NCBI RefSeq assembly: GCF_039541815.1
Contig: NZ_BAABGY010000009.1
Location: forward strand, 124,001-188,000
Direction: 5' to 3'
Source: Flavisolibacter amylovorans
GTDB lineage: Bacteria; Bacteroidota; Bacteroidia; Chitinophagales; Chitinophagaceae
DNA length: 64,000 nt
The translations under genes and the position numbers were made by a program. The notes beneath the pieces were generated by a model, which was not told the DNA's origin, did not search any database, and saw only the letters and a list, made by a program, of their open reading frames with translations. Shown one piece after another: positions 35,854 through 45,354 of this stretch. Each line of letters begins with the position of its first letter. Position 1 is the first letter of the stretch.

Positions 35854-36420
35854 ATGATTCGAACATTATTGCTTGCGCTTGGTTTGTTTTCGTTCTCCGC
35901 ACCGGCAACTGCCCAGGCCAAGGCCCAAGAGGAAGTATGCTACAACCCGAATAAGGTCAAAGACACAACCAAGAAAAGTCTGAACGCGGTCGCTGTCGGG
36001 GTCATCGGTCGGGATAGTCTAAAGATCAGTTATCACTCGCCCGGTGTGCGGGGCCGGATCATCTGGGGTGGACTTGTTCCCTACGACGAAGTCTGGGTAA
36101 CTGGTGCTCACAATGCAACCAATTTAACTGTGAACAGGGCATTTATTATTGCTGGGAAAGAGATACCCGCTGGTAAATACGCCGTGTTCACGATCCCAGG
36201 AAAGAAAGAATGGATCGTAATAATCAACCGCCATTGGGACCAGCATTTAACCAATGAATACGACTCCAAAGATGACGTTGTTCGATTCAAGGTTAAGCCT
36301 CGGAAAAGTGCCCACACCGAGCGATTGCGGTACTTCATAGAGCCGGTTTCAGATAGGATAGGGACGATTTCGGTAGTTTGGGAAAAAACAAAGGTGACCT
36401 TTCCCGTCCAGCTGAAGTAA
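35854..36420 (+). CDS. Secreted DUF2911 protein
   Basis: A 188-residue protein with a signal peptide ending near ATAQAKAQ. The DUF2911 core is clear: SLKISYHSPGVRGRIIWGGLVPYDEVWVTGAHNATNLTVNRAFIIAGKEIPAGKYAVFTIPGKKEWIVIINRHWDQ is spread over residues 45-135 (motifs RGR-WG-LVPY-VW-TGA-NAT and IPAGKYA-F-IPG). The family is common in Bacteroidota; its role is unknown. Its place in a copper module suggests envelope protection, by inference. Confidence 0.85.
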   Translation: MIRTLLLALGLFSFSAPATAQAKAQEEVCYNPNKVKDTTKKSLNAVAVGVIGRDSLKISYHSPGVRGRIIWGGLVPYDEVWVTGAHNATNLTVNRAFIIAGKEIPAGKYAVFTIPGKKEWIVIINRHWDQHLTNEYDSKDDVVRFKVKPRKSAHTERLRYFIEPVSDRIGTISVVWEKTKVTFPVQLK

Positions 36421-36487
36421 GCCTACAGGTGAGCTGTAATCTTTTGCGGTACAGTTTTTATGGCCCAACATCAAACTTCTACGACAA

Positions 36488-37153
36488 ATGAAAAAGGTCT
36501 TCTTTACGTTTGGGACGGTGGTTGCCCTGGTTGCCTGTAACAGTGGCGGAGATAATACGACCACCACAACGAGCGATACCTCGACAGCGTCGACCACACA
36601 AACAACAGCGCCTCCGCCGGCTGCAGCCCCTGATACGGCTGGCACCGCCGGTAAGTCGATGATGGGCCTCATGCAGGCGAATATGGAACAAATGAAGGCT
36701 ATGCCCTCAACCGGGAACCCAGATAATGATTTCGCCGGGCTGATGAAGATCCACCACATGGGCGCGATCGAAATGGCCCAGCTGGAGCTGGCCCAGGGCA
36801 CTGATTCGGAGGTCAAGGCGATGGCGCAAAAGATGCTGGACGCCCAGCAGGGAGAGGTGGCCCAGCTTAATAGCTTCCTTTCTGGTCATAGTGCGCATGG
36901 TGGAGGTGAAGCCTTCTACAAGGAGGTGACGGCTGGCATGGGTAACATGAAGATGGATATGGATCACTCCGGCTCTGTGGACAAGCAGTTTGTTCAGATG
37001 ATGATCCCGCACCACCTGGGCGCGATTGATATGGCCAAAGCCTACCTGAAAAGCGGTGCACATGAGGCTCAACTGAAAACGATGGCCAACAAGATCATCT
37101 CCGACCAACAGAAAGAGATCCAAGACCTGCAGGGCTGGCTGGCTAAGCAATAA
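36488..37153 (+). CDS. DUF305 lipoprotein
   Basis: A 221-residue protein with a lipobox (VALVACN), a Thr/Ser/Ala-rich linker and a DUF305 domain. The two half-repeats are visible: FAGLMKIHHMGAIEMAQLELAQG and KQFVQMMIPHHLGAIDMAKAYLKSGA, each with the HH-GA--MA motif. DUF305 is a ferritin-like helical bundle whose paired His and Met may bind copper. Usual companion of copper efflux genes. Confidence 0.9.
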   Translation: MKKVFFTFGTVVALVACNSGGDNTTTTTSDTSTASTTQTTAPPPAAAPDTAGTAGKSMMGLMQANMEQMKAMPSTGNPDNDFAGLMKIHHMGAIEMAQLELAQGTDSEVKAMAQKMLDAQQGEVAQLNSFLSGHSAHGGGEAFYKEVTAGMGNMKMDMDHSGSVDKQFVQMMIPHHLGAIDMAKAYLKSGAHEAQLKTMANKIISDQQKEIQDLQGWLAKQ

Positions 37154-37182
37154 GCTCAACAATGAAGTTAAATTGGTAATCT

Positions 37183-37226
37183 CCTGACGGTCGTCAGGCA
37201 CAGAACTTGGACGGTCTCTATATTTG
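37183..37226 (+). promoter_or_regulatory. Palindromic operator and -7 box before His-rich gene
   Basis: CCTGACG-GT-CGTCAGG (37183-37198) is a perfect 7-bp palindrome. TATATTTG (37219-37226) fits TAnnTTTG, 10 bp before the ATG. The palindrome covers the expected -33 zone, so a bound regulator would block or remodel the promoter. Confidence 0.6.
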
Positions 37227-37236
37227 TAACGCTCTG

Positions 37237-37743
37237 ATGAAGCAAAAACACAAAACATATTGGAAAGCCTTCTTCCTGCTGCTGGTGTTCAGCCTGAACA
37301 CCGTGGTGAGCTTTGCCTGCTCATTAGGGGGTGTTTTCCACCAGTTGCATCATCAGAGCGCTACTTCTGCTCACCAGCATCCAACGGGCCATAGCCATGA
37401 GCATAGCAAGGGGCATTCCCACAGCCATAAGCAAGCGCATGCCGGTGGAAACCAGCACGACCACTCTGGTGCTCATAAGCATGATCACACTTCCTCCTCC
37501 AAGAGCGCTGCAGCTGACGAATGCTGTTCCGACGCCGTAGTCAAACTGGAAAAAACAGATAAGGCGACTACGACGGTGATCAAAGTACCGGCCCCGGCGC
37601 TGGAAGACGTCTTCCTTGGCAGCCTGGCGTTCTTCCTCCAGTCCGTTCAAGCCCCGAAGTCCATCTTCCCGCAACACTACCGATGGCGCCCTCCTGGCAC
37701 CATACAAGACCTTCGGATCGCGATCCAGTCCTTCCAGATCTGA
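37237..37743 (+). CDS. His-rich metal-module protein
   Basis: A 168-residue protein: one N-terminal hydrophobic helix (FFLLLVFSLNTVVSFACS), then a long His-rich segment (about residues 30-85) with many HSH, HEH and HDH units, a CC pair in ADECCSDAVV, and a C-terminal PPGTIQDLRIAIQSFQI tail seen in small proteins that precede RND efflux genes in Bacteroidota. It probably binds metal in the periplasm. ATG at 37237 is 10 bp from the -7 box. No formal family is claimed. Confidence 0.75.
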   Translation: MKQKHKTYWKAFFLLLVFSLNTVVSFACSLGGVFHQLHHQSATSAHQHPTGHSHEHSKGHSHSHKQAHAGGNQHDHSGAHKHDHTSSSKSAAADECCSDAVVKLEKTDKATTTVIKVPAPALEDVFLGSLAFFLQSVQAPKSIFPQHYRWRPPGTIQDLRIAIQSFQI

Positions 37744-37762
37744 TTTCTGTAAGCTAAAGGCA

Positions 37763-37781
37763 TTCCCGCTTGTCGCGGGAA
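37763..37781. promoter_or_regulatory. Hairpin between His-rich gene and cusC-like gene
   Basis: TTCCCGC-TTGTC-GCGGGAA, perfect 7-bp arms, followed after 9 nt by TTTTG. It may be an attenuator, weak terminator or operator for the pump genes. Confidence 0.5.
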
Positions 37782-37815
37782 CAGGTATCCTTTTGTCTTC
37801 ACAGAAATCCCTTTC

Positions 37816-38988
37816 ATGCTACGTAGTCTTCTCTTATTCTCCTTCCTGACGCTTTTGGCGCTAAGTGCCTCCGCGCAGACAGTCCTGACCCGCGACGAGG
37901 CAGTGGCCAGGGCGATCGGTAACCAGCGTAACCTGCAAGCTGCACGCCTCAACGTTACCCAGCAACAGCAACTCCTTCGTGGTGCGGCGGATCTGGCAAG
38001 CCCCCAGATTACGGCAGAATTGACACCGTATGAGCCGTTGATCGTTGGCATGCAGCAAACCTTCAACCTGCCCGGTGTATACCGCAACCGGCGCAACCTG
38101 CAAAGTGAGCGCATCCGGCTTGCCGAGCTGCAACTCCAGGGCACACAGTATGATCTCAAGCGCGAAGTGCGGCTTAGCTACCTGCAGGCACAGTTCCTCA
38201 CTGAACGCATCCGCCTGCTTTCCTTTCAGGATAGCGTCTACCAAGCTATCAAGATCTCCTCGCAGCGATTCTTTGCGGCAGGCCAGATCAACAAGCTCGA
38301 AGAGCTGAATGCCACGACGCAGGCCGACCGGGTGCGCAATGAGCTGCAGCGGGCGCAAACAGACCTGTCGGCGGAGATGCAGATCCTGCGGTTCTACACA
38401 GCCGTAAATGACTCCATCCAGGTAGCCCGCTTCCAGCTCGATTCCCTTGTTGGGATTGCGGATACCGTTGGCGCGAACGTGCAGCAGCAAATCCTGCAAC
38501 AGCATGTAGGGATTGCACAGCGAGAACTGCAGCTGCAGCAATCGGAACAAGGCCCCCAGTTCTACGCTGGTCCCCTGTTTCCAACCACGCAGAACTACGA
38601 GCGCTTCTTGGGCTTCCAGGCCGGCATTTCCATCCCCATCTGGGGCCGACAGAACCGTAGTCGTATTGCTGCTGGCCGAATGGCGGTGCAGGCGGCCCAA
38701 GCCCAGCAGGATCTGGAACGTCAGCGGCTGAACGCCCGGTACCGGCAGGCACTCCTTAACCTTACGCGAGAGCGCCAGAGCCTTGATTATTACAACCAAA
38801 CCGCCCTCCCGCAGGCACAGGCGATCATGGAGGTTTCTCGCCGGCTCTTTCAGGGTGGTGAACTCAACTACATCGAATCCTTGCGGAATCTTTCCACTGC
38901 CTTCGACATACAAACCGGCCATCTCGATACCCACCGTGCATACGAAGAAGCATTGATCGAACTCCATTACTTAAACGGAACCTTATAA
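37816..38988 (+). CDS. Outer-membrane efflux protein (CusC/TolC family)
   Basis: A 390-residue TolC-type protein with a signal peptide (SFLTLLALSASAQ) and two OEP repeats of long coiled helices: TRDEAVARAIGNQRNLQAARLNV at the start and RQALLNLTRERQSLDYYNQTALPQAQAIMEVSRRLFQGGELNYIESLRNL near the end. It would form the exit duct of the tripartite pump with the next genes. The MFP gene starts 2 bp after its stop. Confidence 0.87.
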   Translation: MLRSLLLFSFLTLLALSASAQTVLTRDEAVARAIGNQRNLQAARLNVTQQQQLLRGAADLASPQITAELTPYEPLIVGMQQTFNLPGVYRNRRNLQSERIRLAELQLQGTQYDLKREVRLSYLQAQFLTERIRLLSFQDSVYQAIKISSQRFFAAGQINKLEELNATTQADRVRNELQRAQTDLSAEMQILRFYTAVNDSIQVARFQLDSLVGIADTVGANVQQQILQQHVGIAQRELQLQQSEQGPQFYAGPLFPTTQNYERFLGFQAGISIPIWGRQNRSRIAAGRMAVQAAQAQQDLERQRLNARYRQALLNLTRERQSLDYYNQTALPQAQAIMEVSRRLFQGGELNYIESLRNLSTAFDIQTGHLDTHRAYEEALIELHYLNGTL

Positions 38989-38990
38989 AC

Positions 38991-40658
38991 ATGAAACAGC
39001 TAATCACACTCTTGGTACTGATCGTTTTCGGGTTGACTTCATTTGCCCATGATGGCGAGGATCATAGTGCTGGTAAAGCCAAAGGAAACACGGGTACAAA
39101 ATACTTCAGCGCCGAAGCGCTTTCGGATAAGTACGAAGTGCTCGTCAAGTACGGCGAACTGCAGAGCGGCCAGAAGTCGACATTCCAGCTCTTTCTTTCC
39201 AACGCAAAGACCAACCGCGCACTTGACTCTGCTACGATCACTATGAAAGTTGTCGGTCAGCCAGGCATACAGCTCCAGATCTCCCGCGTGGACACAGGTA
39301 CCTACCAGGTATCTGGTGTCTTTCCTGCCAACAAGATCTATGACCTGCAGGTCAACATCAATAGTGCCTTGGGGCCAGATTTTCTGCAGGTAGCCAAGGT
39401 TGAAGTCGGAAAGAAGCTGGAAGCGCCAGCGACCGAAGCGCACAGCCATTGGTATGACAACCCATGGCTGATCGGGACAGCAGGTGTGCTCGCTGGCCTG
39501 TTGCTGATGTTTGCACTAATGCGTCGCCGCAACCGAAGGGTGGCCGTTGCGGTACTCACCATCGGGTTACTGGTGCCGACAGCCGTAGTCAATCCTGGCT
39601 ACGCACACGACGGCGAGGATCATGGGGCAGGCGGCGCTTCCGGCGGGGGCATTTCCAACACGTTCATGGTCGAAAAGGAATCCCAATTCCTGTTTGATAT
39701 TCTGACCGAAAAGGTTGGCCCTGGCTCGTTTTATAAGACCTCGGAGATCGTCGGCACTGTGACGGCAGCGCCACAAGGCCGAGCGGTGATCCAAACCCCA
39801 CAGACCGGTAAGATCGTCGCCCTTCGCGTAACACCTGGGCAATCGGTCTCCAAGGGGCAGGTGCTGGCGCTGGTGGAACAGCAAGTAGATGCCGGCACAC
39901 AGATCAATATCATCTCACAGCGTAACACGCTTAACGCAGAAGCAAAAGCTGCAAAAGTGCAATATGATCGCCTCCAGAGCATCGCGGACATCGCAGCTAA
40001 GAAAGACGTTACCGAGGCCCGTGCCCGCTACGAGTCAGCTGTCCAGAACCTACGCTTGTTTAATGCCAACGTCGGGGGCAATCTGGGTAACACGAAGACC
40101 ATATCCCTGACAGCGCCGATCAGTGGTGTCGTGGGAACCTTTAATTATGCGATTGGCGCCGTTGTCAATTCGGGCGAAACTCTTTTCGAGATCACGAACC
40201 TCGACCGCCTCTACGTGGAAACACAGCTTTACGCCGCCGACCTGAATGCCGCTACCCGCAGCGGACGTTTTCAGGCATTCGCGGGGCAGGATACAACTGC
40301 CTTCGCATTACGCCTGGTGTCCACAGCGCAGGCCGTAAGTGCTGAGAACCAGTCTCAGCGCGTCATTTTTGAGATGGTGCAGCCTGCCGGCAGATTCCGC
40401 ATCGGCGAGAACGTGCGCGTGCTGCAGTACGGTTCGGAGCGATTGTCCCAGCTGGTTGTCCCCACAGCGGCAGTAGTCGACATAGGCGGCAAGCCAGCTG
40501 TGTTCATCAAGGACCATGCGGAGCAGTACTCAGTCTCCTTCATCCAGAAAGGAGAAAGCAACCAATTGTATACAGCTGTTGCTAAAGGCGTTGAGGCCGG
40601 TGAGCGCGTCGTTACCGGTAATGTCTATCAAATGAAGATGATCTATTTAGGACAGTAA
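38991..40658 (+). CDS. CusB-like adaptor with N-terminal FixH-like domain
   Basis: A 555-residue membrane-fusion protein with an unusual front part. Residues 1-18 are a signal-like helix followed by AHDGEDH; residues 25-145 form a beta-rich FixH/YtkA-like domain; 155-203 contain two hydrophobic helices; a second AHDGEDHGAGG follows near residue 204; the HlyD/CusB adaptor (barrel-sandwich hybrid, hairpin, beta-barrel) fills 220-555, with VIQTPQTGKIVALRVTPGQSVSKGQVLALVEQQ and APISGVVGTFNYAIGAVVNSGETLFEI. It links the RND pump to the outer-membrane duct. Confidence 0.85.
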   Translation: MKQLITLLVLIVFGLTSFAHDGEDHSAGKAKGNTGTKYFSAEALSDKYEVLVKYGELQSGQKSTFQLFLSNAKTNRALDSATITMKVVGQPGIQLQISRVDTGTYQVSGVFPANKIYDLQVNINSALGPDFLQVAKVEVGKKLEAPATEAHSHWYDNPWLIGTAGVLAGLLLMFALMRRRNRRVAVAVLTIGLLVPTAVVNPGYAHDGEDHGAGGASGGGISNTFMVEKESQFLFDILTEKVGPGSFYKTSEIVGTVTAAPQGRAVIQTPQTGKIVALRVTPGQSVSKGQVLALVEQQVDAGTQINIISQRNTLNAEAKAAKVQYDRLQSIADIAAKKDVTEARARYESAVQNLRLFNANVGGNLGNTKTISLTAPISGVVGTFNYAIGAVVNSGETLFEITNLDRLYVETQLYAADLNAATRSGRFQAFAGQDTTAFALRLVSTAQAVSAENQSQRVIFEMVQPAGRFRIGENVRVLQYGSERLSQLVVPTAAVVDIGGKPAVFIKDHAEQYSVSFIQKGESNQLYTAVAKGVEAGERVVTGNVYQMKMIYLGQ

Positions 40659-40683
40659 CAAAACACACCAAAAACCATCAATA

Positions 40684-41013
40684 ATGAGAACAATTAGATT
40701 TTTATTGGCCGCACTGATGGCGCTTACCCTCAGCACTGGCGCATATGCGCAGAAATCGAAAACCAGGTCGAAAACCAAGAAGCACGTTCCTGCCGCTGCA
40801 TACCAATGCCCGATGAAGTGTGAGGGCGAGAAAACCTATGCGAAAGCCGGAAAGTGTCCGGAATGCAGAATGGCCCTGGCGAAAGTCAAGAAAATTGCTG
40901 TGGCCTACCAGTGTCCGATGAAATGCGAAGGGGAGAAATCGTATACGACGGACGGGAGGTGCCCAGTATGTAACATGAACCTAACACGCGCAGAAACGAA
41001 AAAGAAAGGATAG
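40684..41013 (+). CDS. Secreted double HMBD heavy-metal-binding protein
   Basis: A 109-residue protein with a signal peptide (LAALMALTLSTGAYAQ) and two tandem heavy-metal-binding domains, YQCPMKCEGEKTYAKAGKCPECRM and YQCPMKCEGEKSYTTDGRCPVCNM (each starts YQCPMKCEGEK; four Cys plus Met per unit). Such units bind Cu or Zn in the periplasm. Between the adaptor and the next HMBD lipoprotein, it is probably a metal carrier for the Cus pump. Confidence 0.88.
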   Translation: MRTIRFLLAALMALTLSTGAYAQKSKTRSKTKKHVPAAAYQCPMKCEGEKTYAKAGKCPECRMALAKVKKIAVAYQCPMKCEGEKSYTTDGRCPVCNMNLTRAETKKKG

Positions 41014-41067
41014 GTAGTCCAATCTCGACCAAGCAACCATATCTAAGAATAAAACAAAGCAACCATT

Positions 41068-42051
41068 ATGTATTTCAAAACAACCCTCGCATCGGCTGGC
41101 CTGCTTTTTCTCTTAGCGGCCTGCAACAATGACGGAGCCACCTCCTCGAACACCAAGGACAGTACCGCGACATCAAAAATGGAGCAGTCGCATGAGCACC
41201 GATATGCATGTCCCATGCACCCGGAAGTCGTCGGAAAAGAAGGAGACACCTGTCCAAAATGTGGTATGAAGCTGGAACATAGTGACGCAGCGCCGGACGC
41301 CAGCGGCACCTACTTCATGCAGTTTGCCACAAACCCCTCCACCATTGCACCAGGAAAGGATGTTCAGCTTTCACTTACTCCAAAAAAGAAGGCGTCCGAA
41401 GGTGACCAGGTAGCGCTTGACGTGGAACATGAGAAGAAGATCCACCTGATTCTGGTCAGCGATGACCTTTCCTGGTTCGATCACATTCATCCTGAGTACA
41501 CGTCAACAGGCGCGTACACGGTTCCTGCTCGTTTTCCTACGCCCGGCAAGTATAAAGCGTTCGCCGATTACAAACCGTCTGGCGGGTCACACGTCGTAGA
41601 TAAGATCGACATCGATGTGCCGGGAGCCGCACCGGCAGCGAAGTCATTTACAACCGAAAAGCTCGTCGGCACCTCTGGAGCCTACACCTTCGAACTGCGC
41701 CCGGAAGGCGGGAAGCTGGTCACCGGCACACCACTGCATATCGCTGGTGTGATCAAAAAAGATGGCAAGGAGATCGACGCCAACACGCTTGATAACTACC
41801 TCGGTGCAAAGGCGCACTTCGTATTAATCTCCATAAATGAGAAGGAGTACCTGCATGTGCACCCTGAAGTGACGGATGGCAAGTTCGACCTGCATACCAC
41901 CATCGACAAACCAGGCACCTACCGGGGCTGGGTACAGTTCAATGCAGATGGCAAGATCCATACTATTGATTTCACCTGGCTTGTTCAAAAAGGCAGCGGC
42001 CAGGCCGCAGCACCTGCTGGCCATGGCGCCGGCGACGGCCACAACCACTAA
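41068..42051 (+). CDS. HMBD lipoprotein with FixH/YtkA-like domains
   Basis: A 327-residue lipoprotein (lipobox LLAACN). Residues 45-70 are one HMBD unit: YACPMHPEVVGKEGDTCPKCGMKLE. The rest is beta-rich with His pairs typical of periplasmic metal sites, for example HIHPEYTSTGAYT, HLHVHPEV-like EYLHVHPEVTDGKFDLHT, and an end rich in His and Gly (AGHGAGDGHNH). Likely a periplasmic copper carrier for the pump genes on either side. Confidence 0.82.
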   Translation: MYFKTTLASAGLLFLLAACNNDGATSSNTKDSTATSKMEQSHEHRYACPMHPEVVGKEGDTCPKCGMKLEHSDAAPDASGTYFMQFATNPSTIAPGKDVQLSLTPKKKASEGDQVALDVEHEKKIHLILVSDDLSWFDHIHPEYTSTGAYTVPARFPTPGKYKAFADYKPSGGSHVVDKIDIDVPGAAPAAKSFTTEKLVGTSGAYTFELRPEGGKLVTGTPLHIAGVIKKDGKEIDANTLDNYLGAKAHFVLISINEKEYLHVHPEVTDGKFDLHTTIDKPGTYRGWVQFNADGKIHTIDFTWLVQKGSGQAAAPAGHGAGDGHNH

Positions 42052-42119
42052 GATCCGGGCAGGTCGCCCGCCCGGCTGCTGGTCGGACGGGCTTCGGCGG
42101 CCTGCTTTAATTCACTTTT

Positions 42120-45100
42120 ATGCTCAATAGGCTCATACAATTTTCCCTGCGGAACAGGCTGTTCGTAGTGGCATTCAGTGCCCTGATCATGGTATATGGC
42201 GTGATCACACTCATGAACCTACCCGTCGACGTTCTTCCCAACCTAAACCGACCCAGGGTAACGATCTTCCTTGAAGCAGGTGGAATGGCTCCTGAGGAGG
42301 TGGAAGCGCAGGCTAACCTTCCCGTAGAGACCGCACTCAACGGTGCGCCAGGCGTAGAGGCCGTGCGCTCTGTAGCCTCCCCAGGGTTGGGGATGGTCTT
42401 CGTAGAATTTGACTGGGAGACGGACATCTACCGTGCACGCCAACTGGTTTCAGAGAAGCTACAGACGGTGGAGATGCCGGAAGGGATCACCCCACAGCTT
42501 GGACCCATCTCGTCGATCATGGGACAGATTATGCTGTTGGCCGTAACCAGCGACACTACGTCGCCGATGGACTTGCGCACGATTGCTGACTTCACGTTAC
42601 GCCGGCGGTTGATGAGCGTGAAAGGTGTTTCCCAAGTAATCCCGATTGGTGGAGAGCGTATGCAGTACCAGGTGCTGGTTTCCCCGCAGAAGATGCGCCA
42701 ATTCGGTGTTACGATCGAAAACGTAGATGATGCGCTGCAGCTGGCTAACCAGAACACTACTGGCGGCTTTATAAACAACGCCGGTTCCGAGGTTCTGATC
42801 CGCAACATTGCACGTACGACGGACATTCGGGATATTGCCAACACGGTCGTTAAAGGTCAGAACGGAACCATAGTGACACTATCGCAGGTGGCTGAGGTAC
42901 GCTTAGGAGGCGGGTTGAAACGCGGTGACGGATCGTTCAACGGGAAGCCTGCCGTGATCCTGAGCGTGGAAAAACAACCTACGGCCAGCACCGTGACGCT
43001 AACGGATGATGTTTTGGAAGCAGTAGCGGAGATGCAAACGACGCTGCCTAAGGACGTGAAGATCCATACCGACGTGTTCCAACAGAAGAACTTCATCGTC
43101 AACTCCATCACCAACGTGGAGCATGCGCTCCGGGATGGCTTTATCCTGGTCATCATCATCCTTTTCCTCTTCCTCCTGAACTTCCGCACGACGATCATCA
43201 CACTTACGGCGATCCCATTGTCGCTGATCATCACGGCGATCGTATTCAAGATCTTCGGGATCTCCATCAACACCCTCACCCTGGGTGGCCTGGCCATCGC
43301 CATCGGCGAGCTTGTCGATGACGCGATCGTGGACGTGGAGAACGTATACCGCCGCCTGAAGGAGAACTGGACCCTGCCGCAGGAGCAGCAGCGGCCCCTG
43401 ATCAAGGTTATTTACGAGGCCAGCAGCGAGGTCCGTAACTCGATTGTGTACGCCACCATTATTGTGGTTCTGGTATTCATCCCACTCTTCTACCTCCAAG
43501 GGATCGAAGGACGCATTTTCGCGCCCTTGGGTATTGCGTACATCACTTCCATTGTTGCTTCTCTGTTTGTGTCGCTGACGCTGACGCCAGCGCTCTGTAG
43601 CTATTTCCTGAACCGCCGCAGCCACCTGGCACACGTAAACCTGAAGTTCTGGAAACGTCGGAAGGACCCGGACGCAGCCGCCGTGGACAGCAGCCAAATG
43701 GCAGTCGATAGCCTATCCCTTCAAACAACCAAAGATGATGAGCACGATAGCCCACTGGTCCGCTGGTTAAAGAAGCAGGATCTGAAACTGTTGCACTGGA
43801 GCCTGAAGCGAACCGGACTGGTGATCGGAGGCTCGGTGGCACTGATTGTCCTGTCGTTCGTGCTGGTGCCCTTCTTTGGTACAGAGTTTCTACCAGCTTT
43901 CAATGAAGGCAGTTTTACCGTGACCGTGGTGGCTCCTGCAGGTACATCGCTGGAGGAGTCGAATAAGATCGGCACCATTGCCGAGAAGCAGATCCTGAAG
44001 GTGGAGGGTGTTGCGCTTACATCCCGCCGCACGGGCCGCGCTGAGCTGGACGAGCACGCAGAGCCACCGAGCTATTCTGAGATCGACGTAGCGCTCACTG
44101 ACCAGGAAGGTGGTCGGAGCCGGGAGGCGATCCTGGAGGACATCCGCCACAACCTGGACGTCCTGAAGGGGGTAAGCGTGAATATCGGTCAGCCTATCTC
44201 GCACCGCCTGGATCACCTCCTGTCTGGAGTACGGGCACAGGTGGCCATCAAGATCTTCGGTAATGACCTGACTGCCCTGCGTTCAACGGCAGGCGCCGTC
44301 CGAAACACCATTTCTGGTGTGGAGGGCGTTGTCGATGCCCAGGTGGAGAACCAGGTCATGATCCCCCAGCTAATGATCCGAATCGATCGGACCCGGATTC
44401 AGCAGTACGGGCTGCGGGTGGGTGAGGTGGCTAATGAGCTGGAAACCTTCTACAACGGCCGTGTTGCCGGCCAGATCATCGAGGGACAGCAGTCTTTCGA
44501 CCTGGTGGTACGTGTTCAGGACTCTGTGCGTATGGACCTCGACCAGGTGCGAAATACACCGATCGCAACCGTTGGCGGTGCACTTATCCCTTTAAGCCAG
44601 ATCGCAACGGTTGACCTGGAGAACAGCATTAACGTGGTGAACCATGAAAACACCCAGCGTAGGATCGTCGTTTCTGCTAACGTCCAGGGACGTGATCTGG
44701 GAAGTACTGTAGCAGAAATGCGAGGCACCGTACAGAAGTCCATCAAGCTGCCGCAGGGGTACTTTATTGAGTGGGGAGGGCAGTTTGAAAGTCAGCAGGC
44801 TGCATCCCGGCTGATCCTGCTCCTAAGCCTCTTCTCATTCGCGGGCATCTTCCTGGTGCTATACAGCCACTTCAAATCCTGGCAGATCGCGGCGCAGATC
44901 ATGCTGAACATACCCTTGGCTTTGATCGGAAGCGTGATCGCCGTACTGCTCACCGGTGGAGTGTTCTCAATCGCTACCTTGGTCGGGTTCATCACGCTTA
45001 CCGGCATTGCGTCCCGCAACGGCATCATGATGATCTCCCACTACATTCACCTGGTGGAGCACGAAGGGGAGCGGTTCGGCGACCCTATGATCATCCGGGG

Positions 45101-45350
45101 TTCGCAGGAGCGCCTGGTACCGGTGCTGATGACAGCGCTGGTAGCTGCACTGGCCCTAATCCCACTTACCTTGGATGCGACGGCTCCCGGTAAAGAGATC
45201 CTCTACCCGGTGGCGACGGTGATCCTCGGAGGCTTGGTCAGTTCGACTCTGTTGGATATTATTGTGACACCCGTTGTTTTCAAGCGGTTCGGTAAGCGGT
45301 CCCTTGAAAAGTATCTTTCTTCCAAAAAGGCTGACAGTTTAGTAGATTGA
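42120..45350 (+). CDS. Heavy-metal RND efflux pump (CusA/CzcA family)
   Basis: A 1076-residue inner-membrane RND protein with 12 helices and two large periplasmic loops. It has NRPRVTIFLEAGGMAPEEVEAQANLPVETALNG, the helix-4 proton-relay motif GGLAIAIGELVDDAIVDVENVYRRL and the C-terminal GFITLTGIASRNGIMMISHYIHLVEHEGE. Gene context (CopA, CopZ, DUF305, HMBD) points to copper or silver as substrate. Full length; converges with the DUF4411 gene, whose stop is 4 bp away. Confidence 0.92.
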   Translation: MLNRLIQFSLRNRLFVVAFSALIMVYGVITLMNLPVDVLPNLNRPRVTIFLEAGGMAPEEVEAQANLPVETALNGAPGVEAVRSVASPGLGMVFVEFDWETDIYRARQLVSEKLQTVEMPEGITPQLGPISSIMGQIMLLAVTSDTTSPMDLRTIADFTLRRRLMSVKGVSQVIPIGGERMQYQVLVSPQKMRQFGVTIENVDDALQLANQNTTGGFINNAGSEVLIRNIARTTDIRDIANTVVKGQNGTIVTLSQVAEVRLGGGLKRGDGSFNGKPAVILSVEKQPTASTVTLTDDVLEAVAEMQTTLPKDVKIHTDVFQQKNFIVNSITNVEHALRDGFILVIIILFLFLLNFRTTIITLTAIPLSLIITAIVFKIFGISINTLTLGGLAIAIGELVDDAIVDVENVYRRLKENWTLPQEQQRPLIKVIYEASSEVRNSIVYATIIVVLVFIPLFYLQGIEGRIFAPLGIAYITSIVASLFVSLTLTPALCSYFLNRRSHLAHVNLKFWKRRKDPDAAAVDSSQMAVDSLSLQTTKDDEHDSPLVRWLKKQDLKLLHWSLKRTGLVIGGSVALIVLSFVLVPFFGTEFLPAFNEGSFTVTVVAPAGTSLEESNKIGTIAEKQILKVEGVALTSRRTGRAELDEHAEPPSYSEIDVALTDQEGGRSREAILEDIRHNLDVLKGVSVNIGQPISHRLDHLLSGVRAQVAIKIFGNDLTALRSTAGAVRNTISGVEGVVDAQVENQVMIPQLMIRIDRTRIQQYGLRVGEVANELETFYNGRVAGQIIEGQQSFDLVVRVQDSVRMDLDQVRNTPIATVGGALIPLSQIATVDLENSINVVNHENTQRRIVVSANVQGRDLGSTVAEMRGTVQKSIKLPQGYFIEWGGQFESQQAASRLILLLSLFSFAGIFLVLYSHFKSWQIAAQIMLNIPLALIGSVIAVLLTGGVFSIATLVGFITLTGIASRNGIMMISHYIHLVEHEGERFGDPMIIRGSQERLVPVLMTALVAALALIPLTLDATAPGKEILYPVATVILGGLVSSTLLDIIVTPVVFKRFGKRSLEKYLSSKKADSLVD

Positions 45351-45354
45351 TTTT

